From positions 1 through 63,082 of the forward strand of contig SEFZ01000025.1 in NCBI GenBank assembly GCA_004173185.1: a stretch of 63,082 nucleotides of DNA, given 5' to 3'. Each line of letters begins with the position of its first letter. Position 1 is the first letter of the stretch. A program made the translations under genes and the position numbers. The notes under the pieces are model-generated. The model did no database searches, was not told where the DNA came from, and worked only from the letters and a program-made list of their open reading frames with translations. This DNA is from Sphingomonadales bacterium (GTDB taxonomy: Bacteria; Pseudomonadota; Alphaproteobacteria; Sphingomonadales; Sphingomonadaceae). Shown one piece after another: positions 25,720 through 33,211 of this stretch.

Positions 25720-25757
25720 CACACTGATTTCGCGACAAATCGAGCGAAATCAGTGTG
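25720..25757 (-). terminator. Hairpin, probable displaced tRNA-Glu terminator
   Basis: CACACTGATTTCGC (25720-25733) and GCGAAATCAGTGTG (25744-25757) are perfect 14-bp inverted arms around a 10-bp loop. The right arm overlaps by two bases the 15-bp copy of the tRNA-Glu 3' end at 25756. Read on the minus strand, the hairpin begins exactly where the tRNA ends. Before island insertion it would have been the structure directly downstream of tRNA-Glu, probably its terminator. There is no U-run. Confidence 0.55.
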
Positions 25758-25770
25758 GTGACCCCTACGG
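25756..25770 (+). other. Left attachment site (copy of tRNA-Glu 3' end)
   Basis: TGGTGACCCCTACGG is identical, in the same orientation, to 56346-56360, which is the last 15 bases of the tRNA-Glu gene including its encoded CCA. A direct repeat of a tRNA 3' end at the far side of an integrase-bearing segment is the standard mark of tRNA-targeted integration. Confidence 0.75.
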
Positions 25771-25830
25771 TGGCAGAGCGCGCGTATCAAGTATCTGAAA
25801 GGCAATCATAATATTAACAACTGGATCATC

Positions 25831-25852
25831 AATACCATCGCAAATACCATCA
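25831..25852 (+). repeat. Repeated AATACCATC motifs at left end (candidate integrase arm sites)
   Basis: AATACCATCG (25831-25840) and AATACCATCA (25843-25852) occur twelve bases apart in an AT-rich patch about 60 bp inside the left attachment site. The same motif appears at 56223-56232 and inverted at 56181-56190 near the integrase. Short repeats at both ends are what arm-type integrase or excisionase binding sites look like. Confidence 0.5.
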
Positions 25853-25919
25853 ATCGCCTGAGATATTTTGCGTTTATTTGAGATGAGAGGCCGCCGTCGA
25901 GAGGCGCGCCGTGCCGATG

Positions 25920-26387
25920 CTAAGCCTTCTTTCGCTTGCTAGCTCTCACGAAAGGCTTGGCCTCCCGCATCCAGGCTGCGACCTGATGCTCGTTGAGATC
26001 ATCCAGCGAAACCAGCTCCACACCGCGCGTGGATTTTCCCATGCCGACCGGCGTCACCGGCGGTTCCGGTGTGAGCTCGTTGCCGTAAATGAACATTAGT
26101 TTCAAATGACCGATGAAGGCGCCCGAGGAGAAGCACCACCCGTCGCCCACGCCGTAGTAAGCCATGCCCCATTTCACGGCGCGTTTGAGGTCGGGTATTG
26201 TCTCGGCGGCCAAGGCATCGATGCGCTCGGCGATACCGCGCTGAGGCTGGGGCAAACTTGCGATGTAGGAAAACACCGGCCTGTCGCCGTCTGCGGCCTT
26301 GGCCGAGCTCGCCTTTCCGGTCATCGACGCGAGGAGTTGACCCGCATCCGTGGCTTCTGGGTCTTCGGCTTGCGGTTTGTTTATCAC
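25920..26387 (-). CDS. DUF1801 (YdhG-like) domain protein
   Basis: A 155-residue cytosolic protein. The segment from about 40 to 140 carries the DUF1801 pattern: YIASLPQPQRGIAERIDALA, then AVKWGMAYYGVGDGWCFSS and LKLMFIYGNELTPEPPVTPVG. The ending VELVSLDDLNEHQVAAWMREA is also typical. The fold is small and iron-frataxin-like; no reaction is established. It is the first gene inside the island's left end and has no obvious partner. Confidence 0.8.
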   Translation of the reverse strand: MINKPQAEDPEATDAGQLLASMTGKASSAKAADGDRPVFSYIASLPQPQRGIAERIDALAAETIPDLKRAVKWGMAYYGVGDGWCFSSGAFIGHLKLMFIYGNELTPEPPVTPVGMGKSTRGVELVSLDDLNEHQVAAWMREAKPFVRASKRKKA

Positions 26388-26542
26388 CGTTTGCTCTCCA
26401 TCAAATGTGCCACCAGCATCTAGAGCTATGACGGCGCTCGTAGCCGAAAACCAGTGCGCTCGGGATTCCTGAGAGCGGCCGAAGGGCCGAACACGCTCAA
26501 GTCAACCGCCCGATCTAGCTCCCGTACCCTGAGCAACAATCG

Positions 26543-26686
26543 GTGAGGCAACAAGTTGTCGCGGCTCAGGCAGCGCTCGAAGAAATGGCGGCTTTCAATC
26601 GATCAGAGGCTGACTTCCGACGCCTTACTGAAATGATCCGCGGACTCCTGGTCGAAAAAGCAACTCAACGCGATTTGAGAAACTGA
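26543..26686 (+). CDS. Small hypothetical ORF or gene remnant
   Basis: A GTG-started frame of 47 codons reads QVVAAQAALEEMAAFNRSEA, then FRRLTEMIRGLLVEKATQRD. It is amphipathic and coiled-coil-like. There is a stop 27 bases upstream in frame, no clear ribosome-binding site and no recognised family. It lies in the 370-bp gap before the SRPBCC gene and may be the tail of a decayed gene. Nothing else is seen in the gap. Confidence 0.25.
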   Translation: MRQQVVAAQAALEEMAAFNRSEADFRRLTEMIRGLLVEKATQRDLRN

Positions 26687-26755
26687 AGTCCAGGCTTGAC
26701 TAACGCAGCGCGCGGCCACATACAGAAGTGGAGACTTCAGTGTTCTAGGAGAAAG

Positions 26756-27238
26756 ATGTTGAGCAATCCGGGTGTAACGCATGCCACTTTTGTCCTTGAG
26801 CGCAGCTTCAAAGCCATGCCATCAACGGTGTTCGCTGCACTGTCTGACCCCGCCATCAAGCGGGGCTGGTATGCCGAGAGCGACACTCACGAAGTGATCC
26901 AGTTCGACAGCGATTGCCGCCCTGGCGGCGCCGATAAATTGCACTACCGTTTTGGCGAGGGCACACCCTTTCCCGGGCTGATCCTCGCTAATGATGGTGC
27001 GTATCAAGATGTTGTTCCGGATGAACGTATTGTCTCGACCAGTACAATGTCCCTCGACGGTCGAGCGATCTCGGTGTCGTTGACGACGTTCGAACTCTTG
27101 CCGACCGAGTTGGGGACCGACCTGATCTGCACGAACCAAGTGGCATTCTTTTCGGGATCAGATGGCCCGGTGATGCGTGAGCAGGGTTGGCGCATTCAGC
27201 TCGACAATCTCCGCAAGGCGATCGAAAGCCAGGCATGA
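26756..27238 (+). CDS. SRPBCC/AHSA1-domain protein
   Basis: A 160-residue START-like (AHSA1) domain: FVLERSFKAMPSTVFAALSD, then AIKRGWYAES at the N-terminus, and a C-terminal helix MREQGWRIQLDNLRKAIESQ. Such domains bind hydrophobic ligands; the function in this subfamily is unknown. ATG 26756 has AGGAGAAAG upstream; earlier in-frame codons lack one. Its stop overlaps the ATG of the ArsR-type regulator (ATGA). The pairing of an ArsR regulator with an SRPBCC protein is very common in bacteria and suggests that the regulator controls the operon and responds to the same stress or ligand. Confidence 0.85.
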   Translation: MLSNPGVTHATFVLERSFKAMPSTVFAALSDPAIKRGWYAESDTHEVIQFDSDCRPGGADKLHYRFGEGTPFPGLILANDGAYQDVVPDERIVSTSTMSLDGRAISVSLTTFELLPTELGTDLICTNQVAFFSGSDGPVMREQGWRIQLDNLRKAIESQA

Positions 27239-27549
27239 GCACAGGAATCGATCGGCTGTTCCACGCAATCGGCGATCCAACACGGCGTGCGATAGTCGAT
27301 CACCTGACGACCGGCCCGTTGTCAGTGTCGAACTTGTCGGAGCCTCTCGGCATAACTCTCACCGCCGTTGCGCAACATTTGCGGGTATTGGAACAGTGCG
27401 GAGTGATCGCGACCGAAAAGCTCGGTCGCGTGCGTGTGGCAAGCCTCGTGCCGGACGGGCTTGTCCCGCTGGAAGCGTGGGCGCGGCAACGGCGTTCAAC
27501 GCTAGAGCGGCAGCTCGATCGTTTAAGCAAACTGCTCGAGGAGCACTGA
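27235..27549 (+). CDS. ArsR-family winged-helix transcriptional regulator
   Basis: A 104-residue repressor-type regulator with the ArsR fold: LFHAIGDPTRRAIVDHLTTG, then LSVSNLSEPLGITLTAVAQHL as the recognition helix region and GRVRVASLVPDGL as the wing. No metal-binding cysteines are present, so it is not a classic metal sensor. It is translated from an ATG overlapping the SRPBCC stop, so the two form one operon, presumably autoregulated. Confidence 0.88.
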   Translation: MSTGIDRLFHAIGDPTRRAIVDHLTTGPLSVSNLSEPLGITLTAVAQHLRVLEQCGVIATEKLGRVRVASLVPDGLVPLEAWARQRRSTLERQLDRLSKLLEEH

Positions 27550-27660
27550 GGACAGGTGCCTTCATCTGCAGCCAAGCAGCGATCCACCCTACTTGCAGTC
27601 ATCTCCCGCTGACTTCCGTCCAGGCCGATCACTGCCTTTACCGTAGCCAACGGACGTCCG

Positions 27661-27698
27661 CTTTAGGATCTGCAAACAACTTTAGGATCTGCAAACAA
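27661..27698 (+). repeat. 19-bp tandem duplication
   Basis: CTTTAGGATCTGCAAACAA occurs twice head to tail with no spacer (27661-27679, 27680-27698). It lies in the gap between the ArsR regulator and the histidine kinase. It looks like a recent slippage or repair duplication; no function is evident. Confidence 0.85.
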
Positions 27699-27807
27699 GC
27701 TGCCGAACGGCGGCTGTTGGGGCGCGTAGCAGACGACTGGCTCGCCCTGTTGGAGGGCAGCTAACGACCCGAGCCGCCACTGGTTGACTTAGATAGGCAG
27801 TCGAGAG

Positions 27808-27915
27808 CTTGCGCCGCTGCGAAAAATTGGCGCCCAGTCGTTCGAGATGGCGGGCGGTTTACGGGCCGACTGCAAAGACGCTCACGATTTGGCAAGAGTG
27901 CCTCCCATCGATCCA
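27808..27915 (-). pseudogene. Decayed copy of the 66-residue gene at 32983-33183
   Basis: About 100 bp here match the 5' part of the small gene at 32983-33183 at roughly 80% identity. Shared blocks include TCGTTCGAGAT, GCGGGCGGTT, TTGGCAAGAG/CTGGCAAGAG and GATCCAGAT upstream of the start. In this copy a small deletion after the NRER codons shifts the frame, and a TAA follows where the intact gene has a leucine codon. The remaining gap (27550-28094) holds only this and a tandem repeat. Confidence 0.6.
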
Positions 27916-28094
27916 GATACAGAACGCCCGCGCAGAATATTGCTGTGAGCAAGCATGAGCGCGTCCGTGCACCCGCAGGATTTTCCCTTTCAAAAAATTT
28001 GCAGATTCACCCTACACTCGGGACGGACCCACTGTTTGAAGGAAGCGTTCAGCTACGGATAAGTACAAAAGCTCGCTGAATAAGGGCAAAGCTA

Positions 28095-30170
28095 TTGATT
28101 TTTCAAGACGACTTCGATTGGGCGCAAACTCCGCTTGGACCCAAGTCAGGGTGGTCGGCGGCGCTGCGGACAACGCACGATATCGTCATGTCGAGCGGCT
28201 TCGGAATGTGTGCGACCTGGGGGCCAGGGCGAACTTTCTTCTATAACGAGGCATACGTCCCTTTTCTTGGGACCCGTCATCCCGGCGCGTTCGGTCGGCC
28301 AATTGACGAGGTCTGGCACGACGTATGGGATGACATCGCTCCACTCGTTGAGCGGGCGATGTCGGGCGAAACGGTGCGTCTCGAAGATCTTCATTTGGTC
28401 ATGACCCGCCGCGGCCGCCCCGAAGATACCTACTGGACGTTCTCCTACAGCCCGCTTCGCGATGGCGATGAGGTGATGGGGATACTCGATGTCGCGTACG
28501 AGACGACGGAAGCATTCGTCGCGAAGGAGCGCAGCCGAGTGAACGCCGAGCGCGTGCAACTCGCGCTCGGTGCTGGTGCCATCATCGGAACGTGGTTTTG
28601 GGATTTACCGACCGACCGTTTCACGATCGACGAGGCATTCGCCCGGAGTTTTGGACTCGACCCGGCTCTGGGGCATGAAGGCATCCCGCTCGAGCAAATC
28701 ATCGCCACCGTTCATCCCGATGATCGGAATGGCCTGATCGCCGCGATCGACGAGGTGATCGCTAGAGGCGGCAACTACGCACATCAGTACCGGGTCCGAC
28801 GCCTCGATGGGAAATACTACTGGATTGAGGCGAATGGGCGTGTCGACTGGGCAGAGGACGGCACGCCGTCGCTCTTCCCGGGGGTCCTGATCGACGTGGA
28901 AGAGCGTCGGGCGGTGGAGGCTGAGCGTGATCGTGCGATTACAGCGCTCCGCACCTTGAATGACGAATTGGAGCGGCGCGTTGAGGAACGTTCGGCGGAC
29001 TTGCTCCGGGCCGAGGAAGCACTCCGTCAGGCACACAAGATGGAAGCGGTCGGCCAGCTCACTGGCGGCCTGGCACACGACTTCAACAACCTTCTTGCCG
29101 GCATATCGGGTAGTCTCGAATTAATGGGCTTGCGACTTAATCAGGGCCGGACCGCCGATGTGGAGAAATACCTGAGCGCAGCCCAAGGCGCAGCCAAGCG
29201 TGCCGCTGCCCTGACCCATCGTCTGCTGGCGTTTTCGCGGCGGCAGACGCTGGATCCCAAGCCTACGGACATCAACCGGCTCATAAGGGGTATGGAAGAA
29301 CTTATTTGCCGCACGGTTGGCCCCTCGATCGAATTGGCAGTTGTCGAAGACACCGTGCTATCGCCGGCTTTAGTTGATCCCTCGCAGACAGAGAACGCGC
29401 TTCTCAATCTGTGCATCAATGCGCGCGATGCGATGCCGGAGGGAGGCACGATCACGATCGAGACAGCTAACATAAGTTTAAACCCCGACGCTGCGCGAAT
29501 TCGAGATCTACCCGAAGGAGAATATCTTACTCTCTGTGTCACCGACACTGGCTGCGGCATGGCCCCCGACATCAAAAGTCGGGTCTTTGAGCCATTCTTC
29601 ACCACTAAGCCGATCGGTGCCGGGACCGGGCTCGGGCTTTCCATGATCTATGGGTTCGCGCAGCAATCCGGCGGTCAAGTCCACATTACCTCTGATGTCG
29701 GCGAAGGCACTACGGTGTGCCTTTATCTTCCGCGTCACCATGGCGACGTGGAGATCGGCGACACCTCCGACGAAAGGCGGTCATTGTCGCGCTCGGACCA
29801 AGGGGAAACGGTGCTTGTAGTTGACGACGAAGCCACAGTCCGCATGCTTGTTGCGGATGTCCTCCAGGAACTTGGTTACGCCGTTATCGAAGCGGCCGAC
29901 AGCGTGGCTGGCCTGAGGATTCTCCAGTCCGATATCCCGATCGATCTGCTCGTCAGCGATGTGGGCCTGCCGGGCGGGATGAACGGACGGCAAATGGCAG
30001 ACGCCGCTCGTCAATCACGTCCGGAGCTCAAGATACTGTTCATCACAGCATATGCCGAGAACGCCGCGGTCGGGAACGGCGTTATGGAACCGGGAATGGC
30101 AGTCATTACGAAGCCATTCGCCATCGAGGTTCTGGCCTCAAGAGTACAAGAGATGATCGCGCGGCCATAA
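28095..30170 (+). CDS. PAS-containing hybrid sensor histidine kinase/response regulator
   Basis: A 691-residue soluble two-component sensor. Order: an N-terminal PAS-like sensor (1-140, FFYNEAYVPFLGTRHPGAFG), a PAS/PAC domain (about 155-275, VHPDDRNGLIAAIDEV, RRLDGKYYWIEANGRV), and a coiled coil. Then come the phosphorylated-His region (GLAHDFNNLL, His328), an ATPase domain with NLCINARDAMPEGG, DTGCGM, EPFFTTKPIGAGTGLGLSM, and a C-terminal receiver (VLVVDDE, Asp622 in VSDVGLPGG). No membrane helices. The start is TTG at 28095 with a weak ribosome-binding site. No partner regulator is adjacent; it probably autophosphorylates its own receiver. The signal is unknown. Confidence 0.9.
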   Translation: MIFQDDFDWAQTPLGPKSGWSAALRTTHDIVMSSGFGMCATWGPGRTFFYNEAYVPFLGTRHPGAFGRPIDEVWHDVWDDIAPLVERAMSGETVRLEDLHLVMTRRGRPEDTYWTFSYSPLRDGDEVMGILDVAYETTEAFVAKERSRVNAERVQLALGAGAIIGTWFWDLPTDRFTIDEAFARSFGLDPALGHEGIPLEQIIATVHPDDRNGLIAAIDEVIARGGNYAHQYRVRRLDGKYYWIEANGRVDWAEDGTPSLFPGVLIDVEERRAVEAERDRAITALRTLNDELERRVEERSADLLRAEEALRQAHKMEAVGQLTGGLAHDFNNLLAGISGSLELMGLRLNQGRTADVEKYLSAAQGAAKRAAALTHRLLAFSRRQTLDPKPTDINRLIRGMEELICRTVGPSIELAVVEDTVLSPALVDPSQTENALLNLCINARDAMPEGGTITIETANISLNPDAARIRDLPEGEYLTLCVTDTGCGMAPDIKSRVFEPFFTTKPIGAGTGLGLSMIYGFAQQSGGQVHITSDVGEGTTVCLYLPRHHGDVEIGDTSDERRSLSRSDQGETVLVVDDEATVRMLVADVLQELGYAVIEAADSVAGLRILQSDIPIDLLVSDVGLPGGMNGRQMADAARQSRPELKILFITAYAENAAVGNGVMEPGMAVITKPFAIEVLASRVQEMIARP

Positions 30171-30325
30171 GTTCGTTCTCGCCCTAGGACGAGATCCGAG
30201 CGCGCTGATACGCCGGCGCAGGCTTGGAGATATATGAGCCGTCTGGCGCACCATCCGTCGCTAGTTTCCCGCTAAGACCATCGGACTGCATAATTGCGCA
30301 GGCCGCGCCGGATGGCGCTACGAGA

Positions 30326-30538
30326 TCAGTCCTGCGCATGATCGAGTACCTCATAACAAATCGGGTTGCGCATCCATTCGTTGACCGCTGACTCGCGCCA
30401 GCCGGTGCAGCGCATGCTGATCTGAAGGTTTTTCGGGAACGTCCCGTTCTGCATCTTCCGGTACATCGTTGAGCGACTGAGACCGGTGCGTTCGAGGACA
30501 GTTTTCAGGCGAAGGATACGATCGGAAGTGTCGGTCAT
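30326..30538 (-). CDS. AlpA-family excision/regulatory DNA-binding protein
   Basis: A 70-residue MerR-like winged helix protein: RILRLKTVLERTGLSRSTMY, then RKMQNGTFPKNLQIS and WRESAVNEWMRN. This is the AlpA (CP4-57 type) pattern. AlpA proteins activate integrase expression or act as recombination directionality factors of genomic islands, which fits its place in this integrase-bearing element. ATG 30538 (MTDTSD) gives the family length; the frame is open upstream. It is 24 kb from the integrase, so it acts in trans. Confidence 0.85.
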   Translation of the reverse strand: MTDTSDRILRLKTVLERTGLSRSTMYRKMQNGTFPKNLQISMRCTGWRESAVNEWMRNPICYEVLDHAQD

Positions 30539-30694
30539 GGCACGGTCCTGCTTGCGTCTGTCTGGCTCCCCGCGAACAGGATTGGGATTTGAGCGGACGA
30601 CGCAAGGGGCGGGTTCTGGGAGACGGCGCTGGTCGCGCTCTGGCGCGCAAAGACGCATCGTAGCGTAGGTTCGATTTTCAATGCTGGAATATTA

Positions 30695-30965
30695 GGGCGT
30701 CTCACGCCTGCGGCGTGACTGCGCTCTACGCCGCTTACGCGTCGCCGAGTCGCTCTTCGGCATCTCGGTCCGTTTGGATGACGATCGGCTGACGCGGGTC
30801 GGAGCTTCGCTCCGAATTCGGACATCGCGCGAGCGCGATGGCGTTGGCCTCCGGCTTCGATCTGGCGGGTGGGCGTCGCTGCCCTATGATCACGCCGCGG
30901 CGTGCCGCAACCCGGCGTTGCCGGGTCCTCCATTTCATTTCGGCCCTTCGGGTGCAGCCCGCCTC
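30695..30965. repeat. Dense run of short palindromes upstream of the sigma-like gene
   Basis: This 270-bp stretch carries several strong hairpins in a row: TCACGCC/GGCGTGA, GGAGC-TTCG-CTCC, CATCGCGC-GA-GCGCGATG, ACGCCGCGGCGT and ACCCGGC-GTT-GCCGGGT. No ribosome-binding site or gene is seen in the whole 30539-31047 gap. It may be a structured leader, a replication or transfer site, or a cluster of small repeats. Confidence 0.6.
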
Positions 30966-31047
30966 AGTCGGCGAGATCGTCGGTTCGCTCCTGCCGCCCA
31001 CCCCGCCATTCCGGCGCCGGTTGCGGTGGTTTAGAGGAGTGGGAAAG

Positions 31048-31329
31048 ATGCAGTCCAACGATACCGATCAGGCCACACCCGATCGGGAGACCCTGCGGCG
31101 GTTGGAGGACGCCATGCTGGCACTACCCCGACTGACCCGCAACATCTTCATGGCCCACCGGCTGGACGATATGGACTATATCCGGATCGCAGAGCGGACC
31201 GGACTGACTATCCGAGACGTGGAGCGGCATCTCGCCAAGGCCCTGGTGGAGATCGACCGCCAACTAAGCGGCAAGGAGCGCTCGCGCTGGTGGCGCTGGT
31301 GGCGGCGAATCCGCAATTGGTTCGAATGA
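31048..31329 (+). CDS. Sigma-70 region 4-like helix-turn-helix protein
   Basis: A 93-residue protein consisting essentially of a sigma-factor region 4: ETLRRLEDAMLALPRLTRNI, then YIRIAERTGLTIRDVERHLA and KALVEIDRQLSG. Region 2 is missing, so it cannot be a full sigma factor. A C-terminal WRWWRRIRNWFE tail is rich in Trp and Arg and may bind membrane or DNA. ATG 31048 follows GAGGAGTGGGAAAG. It may regulate the transfer genes nearby. The nucleotidyltransferase-HEPN gene starts 69 bp downstream on the same strand. Confidence 0.75.
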   Translation: MQSNDTDQATPDRETLRRLEDAMLALPRLTRNIFMAHRLDDMDYIRIAERTGLTIRDVERHLAKALVEIDRQLSGKERSRWWRWWRRIRNWFE

Positions 31330-31398
31330 TCGTGATGCCTCGCCGGGCTTCGGCCCGGCGAGGTTTGCGCCATCGTCCCGCACCGCTAGGAAGAGATC

Positions 31399-32304
31399 AT
31401 GAAATCCGACCTCGATCATCTGCCGTCAGGAAAGCAGCGCGAGCTGCGCCATGTCGTACGCGTGCTGTTCGAGGAGTTCGAGCGCGAGATCGCCATCGCC
31501 ACCTCGCCGTGGAAGAAGCGTGCCCGTATCCTCAAGGTCGTCCTCTACGGCAGCTATGCACGCGGCGACTGGGTCGACGATCCGATCGGCGGCTACAAAT
31601 CTGACTACGACATCCTGGTCATCGTCAACGACGCCAAGCTCACCGATCCGATCGAATATTGGGCGAAGGCCGACGACCGGCTGATGCGCGGTGCCACGAT
31701 CCACGAGACCCTGAGCGCGCCGGTCAACTTCATCGTCCACGACCTGTCCGACGTGAACAGCCAGCTTACCCAGGGACGGCCGTTCTTCGTCGACATCGCC
31801 CGTCAGGGAATCGCGCTCTACGAGACGGAAGGCTCGGAGCTGGCGGCGCCGCGCTTTCTACCGCCGGAGGAGGCGCGAGCCGAGGCGCAAAAATACTTCG
31901 AAAAGTGGTTCCCGAGCGCCGAAGCTTTCCGCAGAATGTTTGAGGGTGCCAGCACGGCAGGAGATCGCAACGAAGCGGTCTTCGTACTGCACCAAGCGGC
32001 CGAGCGCCTGTATCACTGCACGTTGCTGGTGCTGACCCTCTACAGCCCCAAGTCGCACAAGCTCAATTTCCTCCGCTCTCACGCCGAAGAGGTCGCACCG
32101 GAGCTGATCGCGGCATGGCCGCGTGCCGACAAGTTCAGCCGCCGCTGTTTCGACCTGCTCCGGCAGGCCTATGTCAATGCGCGTTACTCGCCGCAGTATG
32201 AGATCAGCGACGAGCAATTGCGGTGGCTCGGCGAGCGCGTCGCCGAACTTCAGACGCTCGTCAAAATGGTGTGCGAGCGGCGGCTAGCGCCGGACGATCT
32301 CTGA
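31399..32304 (+). CDS. Fused nucleotidyltransferase-HEPN domain protein (MNT-HEPN)
   Basis: A 301-residue single chain joining two domains that are usually separate toxin-antitoxin partners. The N-terminal minimal nucleotidyltransferase has GSYARGDWVD at 51-60 and the metal pair SDYD at 68-71. The C-terminal HEPN domain (about 170-295) has HQAAERLYHCTLLVL and a long helix with RQAYVNARYSPQY. In two-gene MNT/HEPN systems the nucleotidyltransferase AMPylates the HEPN RNase on tyrosine. The typical R-X4-6-H RNase motif is not clearly present here. It sits between mobilisation-module genes, so a stabilisation or defence role for the island is plausible. Confidence 0.85.
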   Translation: MKSDLDHLPSGKQRELRHVVRVLFEEFEREIAIATSPWKKRARILKVVLYGSYARGDWVDDPIGGYKSDYDILVIVNDAKLTDPIEYWAKADDRLMRGATIHETLSAPVNFIVHDLSDVNSQLTQGRPFFVDIARQGIALYETEGSELAAPRFLPPEEARAEAQKYFEKWFPSAEAFRRMFEGASTAGDRNEAVFVLHQAAERLYHCTLLVLTLYSPKSHKLNFLRSHAEEVAPELIAAWPRADKFSRRCFDLLRQAYVNARYSPQYEISDEQLRWLGERVAELQTLVKMVCERRLAPDDL

Positions 32305-32321
32305 CCTCCGGCGCTCGCAGC

Positions 32322-32834
32322 TTATTCGGCTTTCGCCGTGCGGCGCGGCGCGCGCTTTGCCTTTGCAGGTACAGCCGGAGCTGCCGCAGCCGCCCGAGCC
32401 TGCCGGCCCTTGGAGCCCAGGCCGATCCGGTGCGCCATGTCGCGGCGCTGCTGCGAATAGGTCTCGGCGACCATCGGATAATCGGGCTTGAGATTGTAGC
32501 GGCGGCGATACTCTTCCGGCGTCAGGCCGTTGGTCGATAGATGGCGGCGCAGTGTCTTGTACGGCTTGCCGTCGATCAGCGAGATAATGTGATCCTTCGA
32601 CGCCAGCGACTTGCGCACGGTGACCGCTGGCGTGAATTCCTGTGCGGACAATACATCGTCTTCGCTGCCAGCGGGGGAAGAAGTTCCCCCGGCAAGCTCG
32701 GTCACGGTCGCGTGCATCGTGCGCAGGAACGCGGGCACGTCTTCGGCCGACACGCGGTTGTTCTGATTGCCGAGCCACGCGATCGTGAGTTCGGTCGCCA
32801 GCTCGACCGCGTTCAAGGAAGTCTCTTCGGACAT
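32322..32834 (-). CDS. MucR/Ros-family transcriptional regulator lacking zinc ligands
   Basis: A 170-residue regulator. The MucR core is recognisable from about residue 85: SLIDGKPYKTLRRHLSTNGL, TPEEYRRRYNLKPDYPMVA and RRDMAHRIGLGSKG. In zinc-binding members the segment reads CLEDGK...LKRHL..H; here the first cysteine is serine and the last histidine is asparagine, so the usual ligand set is incomplete. The C-terminus is a basic Ala/Lys/Arg tail. I chose ATG 32834 (MSEETSLN), with GGAGGCATC just upstream. It may control genes of the island; MucR proteins often act as H-NS-like silencers. Confidence 0.88.
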   Translation of the reverse strand: MSEETSLNAVELATELTIAWLGNQNNRVSAEDVPAFLRTMHATVTELAGGTSSPAGSEDDVLSAQEFTPAVTVRKSLASKDHIISLIDGKPYKTLRRHLSTNGLTPEEYRRRYNLKPDYPMVAETYSQQRRDMAHRIGLGSKGRQARAAAAAPAVPAKAKRAPRRTAKAE

Positions 32835-32982
32835 GATGCCTCCTGCCAAGTTGTGAATTCAGGCGCGGCGATGACGCCGCACGCTATCGAGGGCGATCCA
32901 TAGTGGATGTTTCGCCTCTGTCGAATCGCGGACGGTATAATTCACCGGTTCCAATTGCGCCGGAGTCGCGATGTGGAACGAT

Positions 32983-33183
32983 TTAAGTTCCCGTGATGGG
33001 AATCTCCAATCGCGTTGGAGCGCCCTGACGGATTACCCGATCAGCATCGTCGATAGCAGCCAGAAGTTCGCCAAAGCACGGCGTATCCTCGATGGGAAAG
33101 GATCGCGAGAAATTGGCGCCAAGTCGTTCGAGATCGCGGGCGGTTAACAGGCCCACTGCAATGACGCGCTCGCGATCTGGCAA
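32983..33183 (-). CDS. Small conserved hypothetical protein (66 aa)
   Basis: A compact 66-residue protein: MPDRERVIAVGLLTARDLER, LGANFSRSFPIEDTPCFGEL, LAAIDDADRV. I recall similar small proteins from sphingomonad genomes, often in several copies on mobile elements; no function is known. A decayed second copy lies at 27808-27915, and the similarity extends a little upstream of the start codon, so a promoter region was duplicated too. Codon use is typical of the region. Confidence 0.7.
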   Translation of the reverse strand: MPDRERVIAVGLLTARDLERLGANFSRSFPIEDTPCFGELLAAIDDADRVIRQGAPTRLEIPITGT

Positions 33184-33211
33184 GAGTACCTCCGATTGAT
33201 CCAGATTAGAC

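Noticed and set aside
25831..25852. Possible CRISPR-like spacing of two AATACCATC copies
   Set aside because: There are only two units, 12 bp apart, with no spacers of CRISPR length and no cas genes in the window; integrase arm sites explain them better.
31048..31329. A complete ECF sigma factor
   Set aside because: Only region 4 is present; there is no region 2 upstream in frame, and the start with a good ribosome-binding site gives 93 residues.
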